DNA from: Liopterus haemorrhoidalis
Taxonomy: Eukaryota > Arthropoda > Insecta > Coleoptera > Dytiscidae
Assembly: GCA_963971575.1 (NCBI GenBank)
Contig: OZ020612.1
Location: 66,895,869 to 66,959,868, forward strand
Direction: 5' to 3'
DNA length: 64,000 bases
Part shown: in pieces, positions 12,801 through 21,908 of the stretch
Numbering within the stretch: position 1 is the first letter of the stretch
Layout of the letters: every line of letters starts with the position of its first letter
The notes under the pieces: generated by a model
What the model was told of the DNA's origin: nothing
What the model saw: only the letters and a program-made list of their open reading frames with translations
Databases searched by the model: none
Program-made: the position numbers and the translations under genes

Positions 12801-15800
12801 TTTAAATTAATTTAATTTTGGGGGCGCTGCAGCTCTGCAGCTTTTATGTACCAGCCGCCTCTTATTAAATTTCATGTAACTCAATATGAAATTCTTGTAA
12901 GTTAAATACTAGAAGAGATATGAAAATTTATATTTAACAACAGAGTAGTATTTTTAGTTTGTGCAACCACATCTTATCAGTTTTTTTGGAAAATGTGGCT
13001 TACACCACTGGTTTTGACCCCCCTCAATTAACAAATAAAATAAACCCACGTCATGTGCTTTATAAGCAATCGTCTGTCACGCGGGGCATAAAATGCGTTA
13101 GTTTACATACAGTCTGTGTTTTCAATTCTCGCACGTTGATGTTTTTAGGTAAACAAAAATAAAAATGGAAACTCTTGATTTTATTTTAACTCTGTATATT
13201 GGCTGCCAAATGACAGAATGTTATAAATAAAAATGTCCATAACGGTGGGCAGAAAATACCACATGCTTTACATAAACATCAAACAAACATTAATCATATG
13301 TGATAATTGCCTTTTTAGGAATAAAAAAAAAGAAAAATAACAACCAAGTTGTCGTGTTGAAGTTACTGAGATGCTCTAAACCAGCATTTCTCAACCGGGG
13401 GTCTACGGAACCCTAGGTCCGGGACCCATAAGCGTAATATTGAATTTTTATCTCAAAAGGCAAATACAAAAAATAAATCACTTTGTATAAAGGAACAGCA
13501 AACTAAAAAATCATATATTTATTGTATCAATGAATATTTATTAAATATTCGCCTTTATCAAAATACTAGCTATCCTGCCCAGCGACAATTCGTTATTATT
13601 GACCTAATCATTATTAAAAGTGTAGCAACTTTGGGTTTTGAAATAATAGATTCTTTTTTAGACCAAATATATATTATCACTAAAAATTTCAAGAAAATGT
13701 AAATAAATATATAGCTATATGAGAATACAGATTTCCCAGTAACCATTTTTTATTTACGACTAAAAACTTGTCGTAATTTTGGAAATACTAAACCGATTTT
13801 AAAATTTCTTTCAGTTCTAGTGTATAAACCGTGTATCAATTTGCCACTAAAGAAATGCCACATATGTTGTCACTGACAGTTTCAATAAAATGCGTTAAAT
13901 ATAAACAGAAAATATGGATTTATTATGACCCACTGGCATAAATATTATTATATCTTTGGAATTACTGAATATAATTTCAAAATTCGTTCAATTTCGATGA
14001 ACGTATAAATAAATAACGTGTACCAACTTTGCCGTTGACGAAACTTATGATGTCGCTAATAAATTCAATAATTTCGACAACACAAACGGGGGCCGAGAAA
14101 ATTAAAACTTGTCTACGAAACACTTCTATTTTAATCTGTGCGTTATGATAAAAGGTTAATTTTTGTGGTGAGGGATTCTTTTACTAATACAACGTAAGCC
14201 TACTCTAAAAGGCTGCAGTAGTGTCTCCAACACAACCCCACTGTTTTATTTTTTTCTATTTGCCCCTTCTGGGGATCTATCTCACTATCCCTCACTTACA
14301 AAGCGAGTAAGCTGATCACTCCGCTATTGCAACAGCGATAGAGTAACAATTTTTCACCTGTATGTTAGTTATGGTCCAATATTGAACCAAATAACGTAAC
14401 ATAATGATTTGAAAATAGATTATTTTAGTGTTTAATAAGCCTTATTGAAAATATTTAGGTAGAAATATTACTAAAATTAAACATAGATATTGTGGATTTC
14501 TTTAAAAATACATACCATCTGATAATACTTCATATGCCTCTGAAATTTCTTTGAATTTTTTATTTGCTTCATCTGGGTTATCTGGATTTTTGTCTGGATG
14601 CCATTTTAGCGCTAATTTACGATATCTAAAATACAAAATAATGATTAATAAGTCATCAAAAAATTTCTAAATTATTTTCATGGAGCAATTTCCAACATTT
14701 TTTTTTATTATCAGCCATATGCGCAAAGTAATCAACGTACTTCTATGAACCTAATACAATAATTGTATACGTATTTGACTGATAAGTAACTATATTAGTT
14801 TACAAAAGTGTTAAATAAACATTAGAAGTATTTGGACCATATGCGAGAAATAATTAATCTCTGTCCGGAATATAAACATAGTTTTGGGGTATTTTTCTAT
14901 TGTTGGGTAGTATTTATTGGGGCCCTGAGCGCCAATTTGACACTGAGGCACAAATTGTACAGCAATGTTTTGCGCTACTTTCATTATCTAGGGACTTAAT
15001 GATAGAATTCTGTGGCAACTCTGTAAGCTTACAGACATAATCTATAGGAACCTGTCCATAACAACACATAAAACAACTTTTTAGGTCGCATTCAGAGCTC
15101 TTTAAATTAACACATTGTAGACTGTTCGTTGTCACGTTGTGCGTTATGTTTTTATAAATTGTTTTAACGTTCTACGTATCGTTTAGATCAGTTAGAAATT
15201 AGTGGGTTACGAATAGACCGATATCTGTATGTCTTTAAACAAACCAACCGTTTTCTATCTATTATCGTTTCTATAATTCTGCTGTCCTAGATTTTAACTA
15301 ACTAAACCGAACCTAATTACTTAAATTGATCATATTTACTGTCCGTCTTTGTAATTTTGAGAAAGATTTGTTAATGATGACATTTTGTTAGGTTATGTAA
15401 AGGCATACAATATCTATGGTGTCTCTGATAGACTGAGATAGTCAATGTGTTTATATGTCTGTCTCATTAAAACAACTCACAAGCTATAAGTTTAGAAAAT
15501 GATCCACAAACCATAACGAACAACGTATTAAATTTAGAGGTCTGAAGGGTTTCACGTCTTACCATACGACAAACTTGTAGTGACAATCAACAGAGTACAA
15601 GATACAGTCTATAAGCTATTGATTTAAGAGCTCTGAATGCGGCTTAACACACAATGATACGAACCGGAATTTTTATGCAATTTTTTCGAAAGATATTGTG
15701 GATTTAAATCATTAATGACGTTTTTCTGGAAACCGGAAATCAGGACGAAGAGCAGAAAATGACTATTCATTTCTGTATATTTCCGGTTCTCTATTGCTAC

Positions 15801-17348
15801 GGTAGAGTGCTTTAATTTTGATAGATATAATTTAATTTTGTAGCTTATTGTAACAGGGATAAATTATTATATCCAAATACATATCTTTTTTTCCACGTTT
15901 ATTACTAAGACAATTAAACAGAACAATTTTAATTTTTTGTAATGAAATTTACATGCCTGAACAGGATTTGAACCCGATACCTGCGCAACGCAGGCACGTG
16001 TGTTATCCCTACGTTACGAAGGTCGGCAATAGACCATATTATTGTGTCGTCACATACATGTGCTGCCATCTGACGGATGAATCCTTTGGATGTTTTTGAC
16101 TGATTTAAAATACATGTGACATTACTTTTGTTATCTTAATTTTATGAATATCTTCAATTTTGGAGCAAAAAATATGTATTTTTGATAAATATATACTAAT
16201 ATATACAGTCCAGATACTTTATATTATAGAATAATGATTTTATAAACATATAAATAAGGATTCGAAGATATATTTATGGGTTACGTTTTAGTATTTATTT
16301 AATTAACACTAAGTAATCATTTATATTTTGTTTTAGAATACATAATGGTGTATTGTTTTGCTCCATTGTAACTATTACACCTACATTATTAATTGCAAAT
16401 TTTTTCGTTTTTTGACAGATGCAAATGAAAAACAATAATGGAAAATTAAAAACAACATATTATTCCTTTAAACCATTTAGATATGGTATACGCACTTATT
16501 GCTATATTACTTGCCATATAACGATTATTAACATAAAATTTTCAAAATTAACCTGCAAAATAATATTGTTCCGCAAAAATAATGACATATTAAATTATAA
16601 TGTACAAAATAAGAATTTTAATAAATAAATATTGACTAGTAGTTTTGATGTGAAGCATTCTCTTACTTTGAAAACTTAATTTATATTTCCAAAATACAAT
16701 TTAACAAAAAAAAAAATGCTAAATTAGGGTGATCATTTTCTTGGAGACAGCAATGCGGGACGGATCAAAAAAAAAGGTGGTCACTTCCGAAATATAAGTG
16801 AAGAGCAAACAAAAAAAAGGTCCTCACCTTCAAAATATAAGTAAAGAGCAAAAAAAAAGGTCTTCACCTCCCAAATATACGTACAGAGCAAAATTCGGCC
16901 CTAGGGACACCAAATCAAAATGCGGGACGTCCCGCGAAATGCGGGACGAATGGTCACCCTATGCTAAATTCAAATAAAAGGAATCCAACCGCGAGACGGC
17001 AGCACTGAATCCCATTTTGTGACGTAGTTACTAATATGGTCTATTAATAGTTTTTATGTTTTTTTAAAGGTTTATGGCCTTTATTATTAAGACAATTAAC
17101 CAGAACAATTTTAATTTTTTGTAATGAAAATTCCATGCCTGAACAGGATTCGAACCCGAAACCTTAGCAACGCAGGGTACGTGTGTTACCACTACGCTAC
17201 GCCATTCGGCGGAATGCCACTTGGTACACGTGTATTTTCATCAATGGCGCAATTAATATCTTAACAGTTAATCAAATACTTACGCTTTTTTAATGTCCGA
17301 TGTGCTCGAATTTCGAGACACTTCCAGCACGCGGTAGTAGTCCACCAT
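610..17348 (-). CDS. mrj: DnaJ (Hsp40) co-chaperone, DNAJB6/Mrj-like; 4 exons, 3' end missing
   Basis: Join of complement 17348-17284, 14625-14516, 7495-7310 and 871-610. All introns are GT/AG, with phases 2, 1 and 1, and the joined 623 nt stay open for 207 residues. The J domain is residues 1-70: it starts [10 protein letters not shown], has the Hsp70-stimulating HPD at 31-33, and ends in the [12 protein letters not shown] helix. A G/F-rich linker follows (about 74-121, with [14 protein letters not shown]), then a His/Arg patch, a Ser/Thr/Phe-rich stretch ([15 protein letters not shown]) and [17 protein letters not shown], the signature of the DNAJB6/B2 class. Known family role: stimulates Hsp70 ATPase and suppresses aggregation in cytosol and nucleus. 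The start is the first ATG after a pyrimidine-rich CAG acceptor near 17391, which suggests an untranslated 5' exon upstream. Family members continue for tens of residues after KITTKK, so a final exon is missing here. Family assignment is strong; the fly symbol is by similarity. Confidence 0.85.
880..3310. other. Intron 3 of the mrj-like gene, distal part; mostly unclassified AT-rich DNA
   Basis: No gene seen. 1481-1640 reappears inverted at about 34565-34760 (shared CCAATCATGTGATTAATTTA) and is an unclassified dispersed repeat. About 2545-2590 ends in TTTGGACACCCCTG, the reverse of a common hAT terminus (CAGGGGTGTCCAAA), with related sequence at 2290-2380, 18340-18400 and 19500-19560. Confidence 0.4.
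3313..3714. mobile_element. TA-flanked MITE, CAGTCTG family, copy 1 (402 bp)
   Basis: Inverted ends CAGTCTGTTCCAAACGGTTA, about 30 bp and near perfect, with TA on both sides (3311-3312, 3715-3716). This is the Tc1/mariner pattern. Three more copies lie at 57922, 60344 and 63042. No transposase; the short minus-strand ORF within is shared by the copies only because the DNA is shared. Confidence 0.85.
4419..4678. mobile_element. Inverted-repeat MITE, CTATAGTG ends (about 260 bp)
   Basis: Ends ACTATAGTG(C/T)(A/G)TTCAAAGGTGAG are inverted over about 27 bp. A diverged relative of the interior and right end lies at 20447-20645 (shared TGTATGATTTACAAAAATCA-like stretch and CAGCGCGTTTTA). Superfamily not certain; TA target likely. 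Confidence 0.65.
4690..5924. other. AT-rich intronic DNA with unclassified repeat
   Basis: No gene. From about 5500 the text resembles 6450-6810, parts of 43.9-45.4 kb and 56.0-56.8 kb (phrases such as CTCAAAAA and GGTTGGAATTTTTGGAATCC). This is an old AT-rich repeat, later split by the hAT MITE at 5933. Confidence 0.35.
5933..6442. mobile_element. hAT MITE, CAGGGCCGGCGCTAG ends (510 bp)
   Basis: Perfect 15-bp inverted ends CAGGGCCGGCGCTAG/CTAGCGCCGGCCCTG and a perfect 8-bp target duplication ACAGATGG (5925-5932 and 6443-6450). Eight-base duplication and CAG..CTG ends define hAT. It sits inside an older AT-rich repeat in intron 3. Confidence 0.9.
6819..7267. mobile_element. pogo-like/Tc1-mariner MITE (449 bp)
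   Basis: Ends CAGTAATACCCCG inverted, TA on both sides (6817-6818, 7268-7269). Subterminal ACTCGACG/GTCGAGT words recur inside. CAGTxxxACCxCG ends are typical of pogo-like elements. Ends 43 bp from exon 3 of the mrj-like gene. Confidence 0.8.
7310..7495 (-). CDS. mrj: mrj-like coding exon 3 (J-domain helix IV and G/F linker)
   Basis: Acceptor TTTCAG at 7501-7496, donor GTAAAA at 7309-7304. Encodes [14 protein letters not shown], then the Gly/Phe-rich linker with [14 protein letters not shown] and SFSDIFAG. A pogo-like MITE ends only 43 bp beyond this exon (6819-7267). Confidence 0.9.
7892..8154. mobile_element. TA-flanked MITE, AGGCCCGGT ends (about 263 bp)
   Basis: Arms of roughly 55 bp are inverted: AGGCCCGGTTTTTCCACCTT at left, with the mirrored form ending CCGGGCCT at right, including AACTATCTGA(C/T)(G/A)GATAAGG. 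Flanked by TA. A second copy is at 11646-12697, split by a hAT element. Confidence 0.8.
8160..9487. other. No recognisable gene; intron 2 filler
   Basis: AT-rich. A C13 homopolymer lies near 8307. No paired termini or conserved protein seen. Confidence 0.3.
9488..10384. repeat. GACA-tract modular repeat family, copy A
   Basis: Begins (A)n TTGATG(T/G)GAAGTGTGAA with a TGTGAATATTCACA hairpin, then CAGGGTTTCGCAGGTAT. It has a middle tRNA-like module (9776-9859), then CGTTATTTTCCGAAAACATA, CTTTCATTTGATACCCTACT and CAAAGAGTTGTATAAGCATG, a short GACA tract, GACGGTATAAGGGTTTTTT and CATACCTACAAAACCCTAAA. The same order occurs in copies at 21909, 26363, 35164, 58972 and 61927. Near the ends TCAGGGTTTCGCAGGTAT and the reverse complement of ATACCTACAAAACCCTA match, an imperfect inverted repeat. 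No protein. Class unknown: a non-autonomous DNA element or a complex SINE. Confidence 0.8.
9776..9859 (-). other. tRNA-like Pol III promoter module in copy A
   Basis: Minus strand reads GTGCGATAGCGTAATGGTTA (box A-like TAGCGTAATGG at 9852-9842) and, about 60 bases on, GGGTTTCGAGTTCGAGTAC (box B-like AGTTCGAGTAC at 9791-9781). Spacing fits a tRNA body but the stems are degenerate, so I do not call a working tRNA. Confidence 0.6.
10385..11435. other. No recognisable gene; one possible hAT end
   Basis: GGTTGAAGACCACTG near 10460-10474 is the reverse of a hAT-like CAGTGGTCTTCAACC terminus; no partner found. The rest is unclassified. Overlapping short minus ORFs near 11070-11300 show no family resemblance. 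Confidence 0.3.
11646..12697. mobile_element. AGGCCC-type MITE, copy 2, split by a hAT element
   Basis: Left arm AAGCCCAGTCTTTCCAGCTT.. and right arm ..GAAGACCGGGCCT match the 7892 element, including CAGATAAGGTTAT and CAGCAGATGAAGTT. The right arm is cut at 11860 and resumes after 12658. Confidence 0.75.
11860..12658. mobile_element. hAT-type element, CAGTGTTTCTCAACC ends (799 bp)
   Basis: Inverted ends CAGTGTTTCTCAACC and GGTTCAGAAACACTG. Flanks ATCAAGAG (11852-11859) and ATCTAGAG (12659-12666) agree at 7 of 8 bases, a hAT target duplication. No transposase. A fragment of the same family surrounds repeat copy C: 21790-21908 resembles 12121-12180 and 22925-22970 resembles 12300-12360. 13382-13440 starts with a related CAGCATTTCTCAACCGGGGG end. 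Confidence 0.8.
12870..14261. other. Intron 2 DNA without a gene; solo hAT end
   Basis: A CAGCATTTCTCAACCGGGGG hAT-type end at about 13383 has no partner. Remainder AT-rich and unclassified. Confidence 0.35.
14262..14343 (-). repeat. tRNA-derived SINE head, family 2, copy 1
   Basis: Minus strand: AATAGCGGAGTGATCAGCTT (box A-like), ACTCGCTTTGTAAGTGAGG (anticodon-arm-like), GAGATAGATCCCCAG (decayed box B). Resembles 33019-33098. Lies in intron 2, antisense in neither copy to any other gene. Confidence 0.45.
14516..14625 (-). CDS. mrj: mrj-like coding exon 2 (HPD motif)
   Basis: Acceptor TTTAG at 14630-14626, donor GTATG at 14515-14511. Encodes [14 protein letters not shown] through AYEVLSD: the J-domain helix II, HPD loop and helix III. 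The split codon G/AT joins exactly to exon 3, giving SDDKKRR. Confidence 0.9.
15886..16028 (-). repeat. tRNA-derived SINE, family 1, copy 1
   Basis: Minus strand: GGTCGGC reversed as GCCGACCTTCGTAACGTAGG, box A-like TAACGTAGGGATAACAC, box B GGTTCAAATCC, then TGTTCAGGCATG and a tail with AAAATTGTTCTGTTTAATTG. Matches copies at 17060 and 54841. Intron 1 of the mrj-like gene, same strand as the gene. Confidence 0.7.
16030..16716. other. AT-rich intron 1 DNA, nothing recognised
   Basis: 16028-16090 matches 16985-17046 in inverted orientation (AATAGACCATATTA against TAATATGGTCTATT, plus GTGCTGCC). This suggests two copies of an unnamed repeat flank the hAT MITE. No gene. Confidence 0.35.
16725..16961. 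mobile_element. hAT MITE, TAGGGTGA ends, with GGTCCTCAC module (237 bp)
   Basis: Ends TAGGGTGATCATT and AATGGTCACCCTA; perfect 8-bp duplication TGCTAAAT (16717-16724, 16962-16969). Interior has two to three copies of AAAAAAAGGTCCTCACC..ATATAAGT(G/A)AAGAGC and a GCGGGACG palindrome near the right end. Confidence 0.9.
17060..17211 (-). repeat. tRNA-derived SINE, family 1, copy 2
   Basis: Minus strand: TGGCGTAGCGTAGTGGTAAC (box A), GGTTTCGGGTTCGAATCC (box B consensus GGTTCGAATCC), TGTTCAGGCATGGAATTTTC, then a tail with AATTGTTCTGGTTAATTG and AAAGGCC. Lies 72 bp inside intron 1 from the exon 1 donor. Confidence 0.75.
17284..17348 (-). CDS. mrj: mrj-like coding exon 1 (start codon, J-domain helix I)
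   Basis: Encodes residues 1-21 and two bases of codon 22. ATG is at 17348-17346 and the donor GTAAGT at 17283-17278 follows GC. Joining to the next exon restores GCA (Ala) in [15 protein letters not shown]. Upstream, at about 17391, ten T then CAG looks like a 3' splice site, so the transcript probably has a non-coding first exon at higher coordinates that I cannot place. Confidence 0.85.
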
Positions 17349-17399
17349 AGCGCTGGTCGGGTCCTGCAGCCCTTAGAACAGGGAAACTGAAAAAAAAAA

Positions 17400-18430
17400 A
17401 TCAGTCAAAAACAAGTCACAAAAACATAACACTATAAGGAAACAACAACTAAGGCGGGACTGCCAAATGAGAATTGGGACATTTATGGGTTAATTACAAT
17501 AACTAAACTACAGCTCCCAAACCTGTTTTGGAAGTTGTAGACCTACACCGCTACTTTCTCAAAATGTACAAATGCATGCCCAATACAGTAGCAATATGTA
17601 TCGTCTTGGTGTAATTTGGTTCATTTACAAACTAACTATAATTAATTAAAATAAAACTATATAAAAATGACATTATTTTACTTTATGTCAAATAAATGTA
17701 CGAATAAAATCGTAATTTGTTATTGTTCTATGTTTTCTTGACACTATTGATTGATTGAGTTCCAGAAATAATATTCTATTATTAAAAATTAATTACTTGA
17801 TAACTCTAACACTGCACTAGAATATAAAAAAGTAGTCACCTTAATAAATACTTTATTACATTTGAATTTTGTTATTTGACATATATTGATTTTGTTTTGG
17901 TGTCATAATTTTTTAAGAATCTCAGCAAGCTTTAACTGACGCTGTATGCATCTTTAGGGTCCTTATAGTAAATAAGACACGTAAAACCGATAAAAGAGGA
18001 TAAGTTTACAAAAAATCTTAACATCTCTTGACTCAATGCAAGGAAGTAAGTATTATACTTAACAGAGAAAGATGGAAGATTTGTGTGAGTGAGACCAAAA
18101 GTGAATCAAAAGAAAGCAGTTGACTTTGACCACTGACAGTTAAGATTACGTTAAGACAGATACAATCGTAAAGACAGCAAAAGATGGAACGTCAGAAGAA
18201 CAAAATAGAGGTGTGATAGTTACAGCTCAGGAAGACAGAGAAATAAATCAACCCAAGTTCCCTAAAAGGTATTCTAGAAAAAGAGCATTAATAGAAAACT
18301 AATAATAAATAATAGTTACTCCACGCCTGGAACATAAAGAGATAAGGAGAAGGTAAGTTCTGTTTCTAGACCGCAGGTTTTTATATATCAGTAGTGTCAA
18401 CTAATTTTAGAGTCATTCTACTTTCCCAAA
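17400..18430. other. Region upstream of the mrj-like start; promoter/5' UTR not resolved
   Basis: The acceptor-like tract at 17391-17405 implies an upstream leader exon somewhere here or beyond. I see no certain TATA box or initiator. 18340-18420 resembles 2290-2380 (AGAAGGTAAGTTCT, GACCGC) and looks like the left part of a broken hAT whose right part continues at 19500. Confidence 0.3.
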
Positions 18431-18435
18431 ATTAA

Positions 18436-19183
18436 GGGGGGGGGGGTATGGTCAGAGCAGCACATTTTATACCCATTTTCAAGATTTTTTTTTAGAAAAC
18501 TGTTAATAGTACCTTGATTGGGATAATACCTACAGTAAAGAACAACCTTAGAAGAGTATCCAAAAAAATTTTTATTGAAAAATATCGAAAATTAAGCTCG
18601 TGACATGAATTTGAAATTTTCGTTCAAGACAAAGAGTTGATTTGCGGTGAGACACATAACTAATGACTGGATCATCTAAAACAAAAAAACAAAAAATATT
18701 TCGTTAGTTTATGAGTTTCTTGAGGTAACGCTGTCGAGTTTTTTCAAATATCTAGATTATTTAATTTTTGGTATAAGTTTGAAGTCAAAAAAACGAAAAA
18801 AACGGAAATTTTTTTTTCGAAATTTCTGTTTTCAGTTGTTAAAAATTCCATAAAAAAAAAGAAAGCAAGAAAAAAAAATATCTCGACAGCGTTACCTCAA
18901 GAAACTCGTAAAGTAACGAAATATTTTTGTTTTTTTTGTTTTAGATGATCCAGTCATTAGTTATGTGTCTCACCGCAAATCAACTCTTTGTCCTGAACGA
19001 AAATTTCAAATTCATGTCACGAGCTTAATTTTCGATATTTTTCAATAAAAATTTTTTTAGATACTCTTCAAAGGTTGTTCTTTACTGTAGGTATTATCCC
19101 AATCAAGTTACTATTAACAGTTTTCTAAAAAAAAATCTTGAAAATGGGTATAAAATGTGCTGCTCTGACCATACCCCCCCCCC
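18436..19183. mobile_element. Large foldback element between TTAA sites (748 bp)
   Basis: Starts with a G11 run then TATGGTCAGAGCAGCACATT and ends with the mirror image and a C10 run. Arms of more than 300 bp are near-perfect inverted repeats (CTCACCGCAAATCAACTC, TCATGTCACGAGCTTAATTT and GATACTCTT occur on both sides) around an A/T-rich centre near 18780-18860. TTAA lies at 18432-18435 and 19184-19187, the piggyBac-type target. No transposase. Confidence 0.85.
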
Positions 19184-19197
19184 TTAAGGCTTCAGGG

Positions 19198-19391
19198 TAG
19201 GGTGACCATTCGTCCCGCATTAAGATGCGTCCCGCAAAAGTCCCGCATTTTAATTTTGAATTTCATTTTTTTGCTCTTCACTTGGATTTGGGAGGCGAGA
19301 ACCTTGTTTTTTTTGTTCTTCACTTGGATTTTGGGAGGTGAGGACCTTTTTTTGCACCCCGCGTTGCCTTCTTAAGAAAATGGTCACCCTA
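19198..19391. mobile_element. hAT MITE, TAGGGTGACCATT ends (194 bp)
   Basis: Perfect 13-bp inverted ends TAGGGTGACCATT/AATGGTCACCCTA. Flanks CTTCAGGG and TTTCCGGG agree at 6 of 8. Interior holds two GTGAGGACC/GAGAACC modules with TTTGTTCTTCACTTGGATTT. Inserted beside the foldback element. Confidence 0.8.
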
Positions 19392-19399
19392 TTTCCGGG

Positions 19400-19789
19400 T
19401 GTAGTCCTTTTATTTGTTTTCTCGACTTGCAGAGAGACAGAAAGATCAAAACCATTGTGTCCGACCAAAAATCATTACTCGATCGATCGGTCGAACGTGT
19501 TTAACGTTATTGACACCCCTGATATATTTGAAAGCCACATGGTCAGAGTAACGTTTCCACTAGCCCTTTATCGCAAAAATATACCTATATAAGCATTCGT
19601 TTGCAGCTTTTTTATCTCCCAGATCATATATTTTCGTCCGCACGTCTATTAAATTTCGCTAATTTCTTATGCTAATTTGTATAAATTGTAAGAATGTAAT
19701 TTTATATATAATGTATTATTGTATTCATATGTTGAAGTTAATGAAGTTCAATATTAATATTAAGTTGGAAGACCAGCCCTGGCTGAAAC
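19400..19789. other. Fragment of a broken hAT and AT-rich DNA
   Basis: 19500-19560 (GACACCCCTGATATATTTGA, GAAAGCCACATGGTCAG) matches 2340-2380 and 2570-2590. No gene. Confidence 0.35.
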
Positions 19790-20328
19790 TTCGCCTACAA
19801 TAAAGTTTATTATTATTATTATTATTTGGGGTTTGTCAGGTCTTGACAAGCGTCCACTAATCGCAAACTTCAGCAAACTTTTGAGCCGCGTCATACTAGA
19901 GACTAGTGGAGCTAAATACACACGACTGCAGCCCAAACCCTGGCGATATGCCGACGCGGAAATTACGCCAGATCCAGTGCCCGCACAATGCGGAGTGCAC
20001 TGCTTTTTGCAGGTGGGAACGGACTCGATTTCCCTTCGATAGGAGGCTTTCATACCACCCAAAACACCAACGATCAGGACTACAAGCTTAACTTTATACC
20101 CTGGATACAGCTCTCTAAGCTCGGACCAGAGATCTATATACTTGTATCTCTTTTCCTCCTTCTTGAGAGAGATATTCTTCTCAGCTGGACTTGAGAATTC
20201 GATCACAAAGATCTGTTTGGTCTCGATATCTAGGAGGGTTACGTCCGGCTTAGTGGCTGTTAACCGCGAGGTGGGGAAGGAGTAATTCCAATAAATTCGA
20301 CACTTGGCCCAGAAGGGACGTACGGTAT
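19790..20328 (-). pseudogene. Non-LTR retrotransposon C-terminus with RLE-type endonuclease
   Basis: Minus-strand frame is open from about 20328 to 19760. It reads FWAKCRIYWNYSFPTSR, TATKPDVTLLDIETKQI, FVIEFSSPAEKNI, KYIDLWSELRELYPGYKVK and LVVLIVGVLGGMK. The KPD and D spacing before a hydrophobic strand is the PD-(D/E)XK-like active site of restriction-like endonucleases in R2/R4/NeSL-type elements, which nick the target for reverse transcription. The last 40 residues run into non-conserved sequence, and the 3' end has an (AAT)6 tract (19803-19826) typical of such elements. The reverse transcriptase is absent (5' truncation). Clade assignment is tentative. Confidence 0.65.
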
Positions 20329-20446
20329 AACCGGTATTTTAATCGGTTTTATAAAAGTATCAAATAAATGAATGAAACTGAACTATTATGCGGAATTTTA
20401 TGTTCTTATGTTGTTAATTCATTGAAACTAAATTGAAAAAGTTTCG

Positions 20447-20645
20447 GACACTTGTATGATTTACAAAAATCAAGTAAAAATAAATAACCATTTGTAGAAT
20501 ACAGTGTCTTACAGATTAGCGCGTTTTACATCTGTCCAAGTCACCAAGAAAGGGAAGGATAGCGTTATGGGAGAACCCATTAGAGTATGAAAAAGAACTA
20601 CACCATTCCTCTGTACTGCATTCTAACGTTTGAACAGACTATAGT
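20447..20645. repeat. Diverged relative of the 4419 MITE
   Basis: Shares TTGTATGATTTACAAAAATC-like text, CATTTGTAGAATAC(A/T)G, ACAGAT(T/C)AGCGCGTTTTA and GTTTGAACA..ACTATAG with 4505-4677. Left end not seen. Confidence 0.5.
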
Positions 20646-20659
20646 CACTGCTGTTGCAA

Positions 20660-21789
20660 CAGAGCTACAGATACAAAAATAAATTTATCTGAATATATTT
20701 AAACATAACAAACGAAGATAAAAACTACGAACGTTCGTTGGGTACGATTAGTTTAAATACGTTATTGATAGTTTACATAAAATTGTGTTGAATAGATATA
20801 TTTGTTTATCGATTCCCTGTCGATTCATCGGCACGTAAAGTAAACTAGAGATCTATTATTTTCCTTATTTTGTAACTGAAAAAAAATTGTAACCAATTAA
20901 TAAAATTACTGTCACCTACATAGCAATAAAATTTTACGATTATGTTAATTCGCAAAAAAACTCATATCGTTAATCAATTGAGATGATCGGTTCATAAATT
21001 ATCGTCAGTGTGTGGGATGAAACCACTTTCAATTTCGCGATGTCTCGACAGTTCAACCAGAACTGTTTCTAGATCCCAACATAAAACACGAGACATTTTA
21101 AAGACGTGTGATGTCACTAAATCGGTATGCTGTCTGGATATCAAAATGCATAAAGATTCGACTACACATTAAAATACCAAAGTCCTTTGTATTGGATGTA
21201 TGAGGGAGGTTCAAAATTGATCTGTATTTTATTTTTTTCTGAACGTAATTGAAGAGCTACTGCAAGGAGGTTTTATATACATTATACTAGACATGTTAGC
21301 TAATGCCATAAATAATTTCAATTTGACTGTTCAAGATTGACAGAAATAGCAAACTAACATGAAAAACAAATCGTACTGTTATTTTTCTCCATCTCAGTTA
21401 TAAAAACTTCCTTAAACTTTAAAATACAACTAAATGTTAGCTGTGTTTTATAAGTGGTGTAATTACTCATTAATTATATTTTGTTTATATCTCGTGGTTG
21501 TTATTCGCCATTGAAAAATGTATCATGCTTTTAAAAATAACATTATTATTAAATAAAATAAAAAAACAAACAGTTTTATTAAACAAGTATAATTATAAAC
21601 ATAAAATGAAAACTTCAATGCACTATCACAACATTCATACACGTTTCACATGTAAACACAATGAATTCAAAACATTCCGTATGTTTTCAGCACAAGAATA
21701 ATTAAATTATTATATCAAATTATTCACTAGGCACTCATCCAGGAGGGGGGGGGGGGGGGGCTCTAGGGCTTTACCCTCCAACGTTAAAT
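20660..21789. other. No recognisable gene
   Basis: AT-rich. A G18 homopolymer lies at about 21743-21760. No paired ends seen. Confidence 0.3.
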
Positions 21790-21908
21790 AAACACTATTT
21801 TAAGGGAGGCATTTTTATTGTAATTGAACGTAAGACAAAATTTTTGAGTAAAAGTTGTTCCATTTCAATTGCTCTACCCAAAGATGCCAAACATGACATC
21901 GAGAAAAA

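Larger units (their letters stand above)
11440..12870. repeat. Dispersed repeat Q, copy 1, carrying nested insertions
   Basis: Left part 11440-11645 and right part 12698-12870 match 48880-48962, 49475-49739 in order. Shared words include TTTTTAACTGCAAA, CTCAATGC, ATACAATAAGCAATTG, TTTACGCACGAC and ACAGCTC-like text. Here it is interrupted by an AGGCCC-type MITE that itself holds a hAT. Class of the underlying repeat unknown. Confidence 0.6.

Noticed and set aside
19833..20194. Plus ORFs at 19833-20194
   Set aside because: Antisense shadows of the RLE-type non-LTR fragment.
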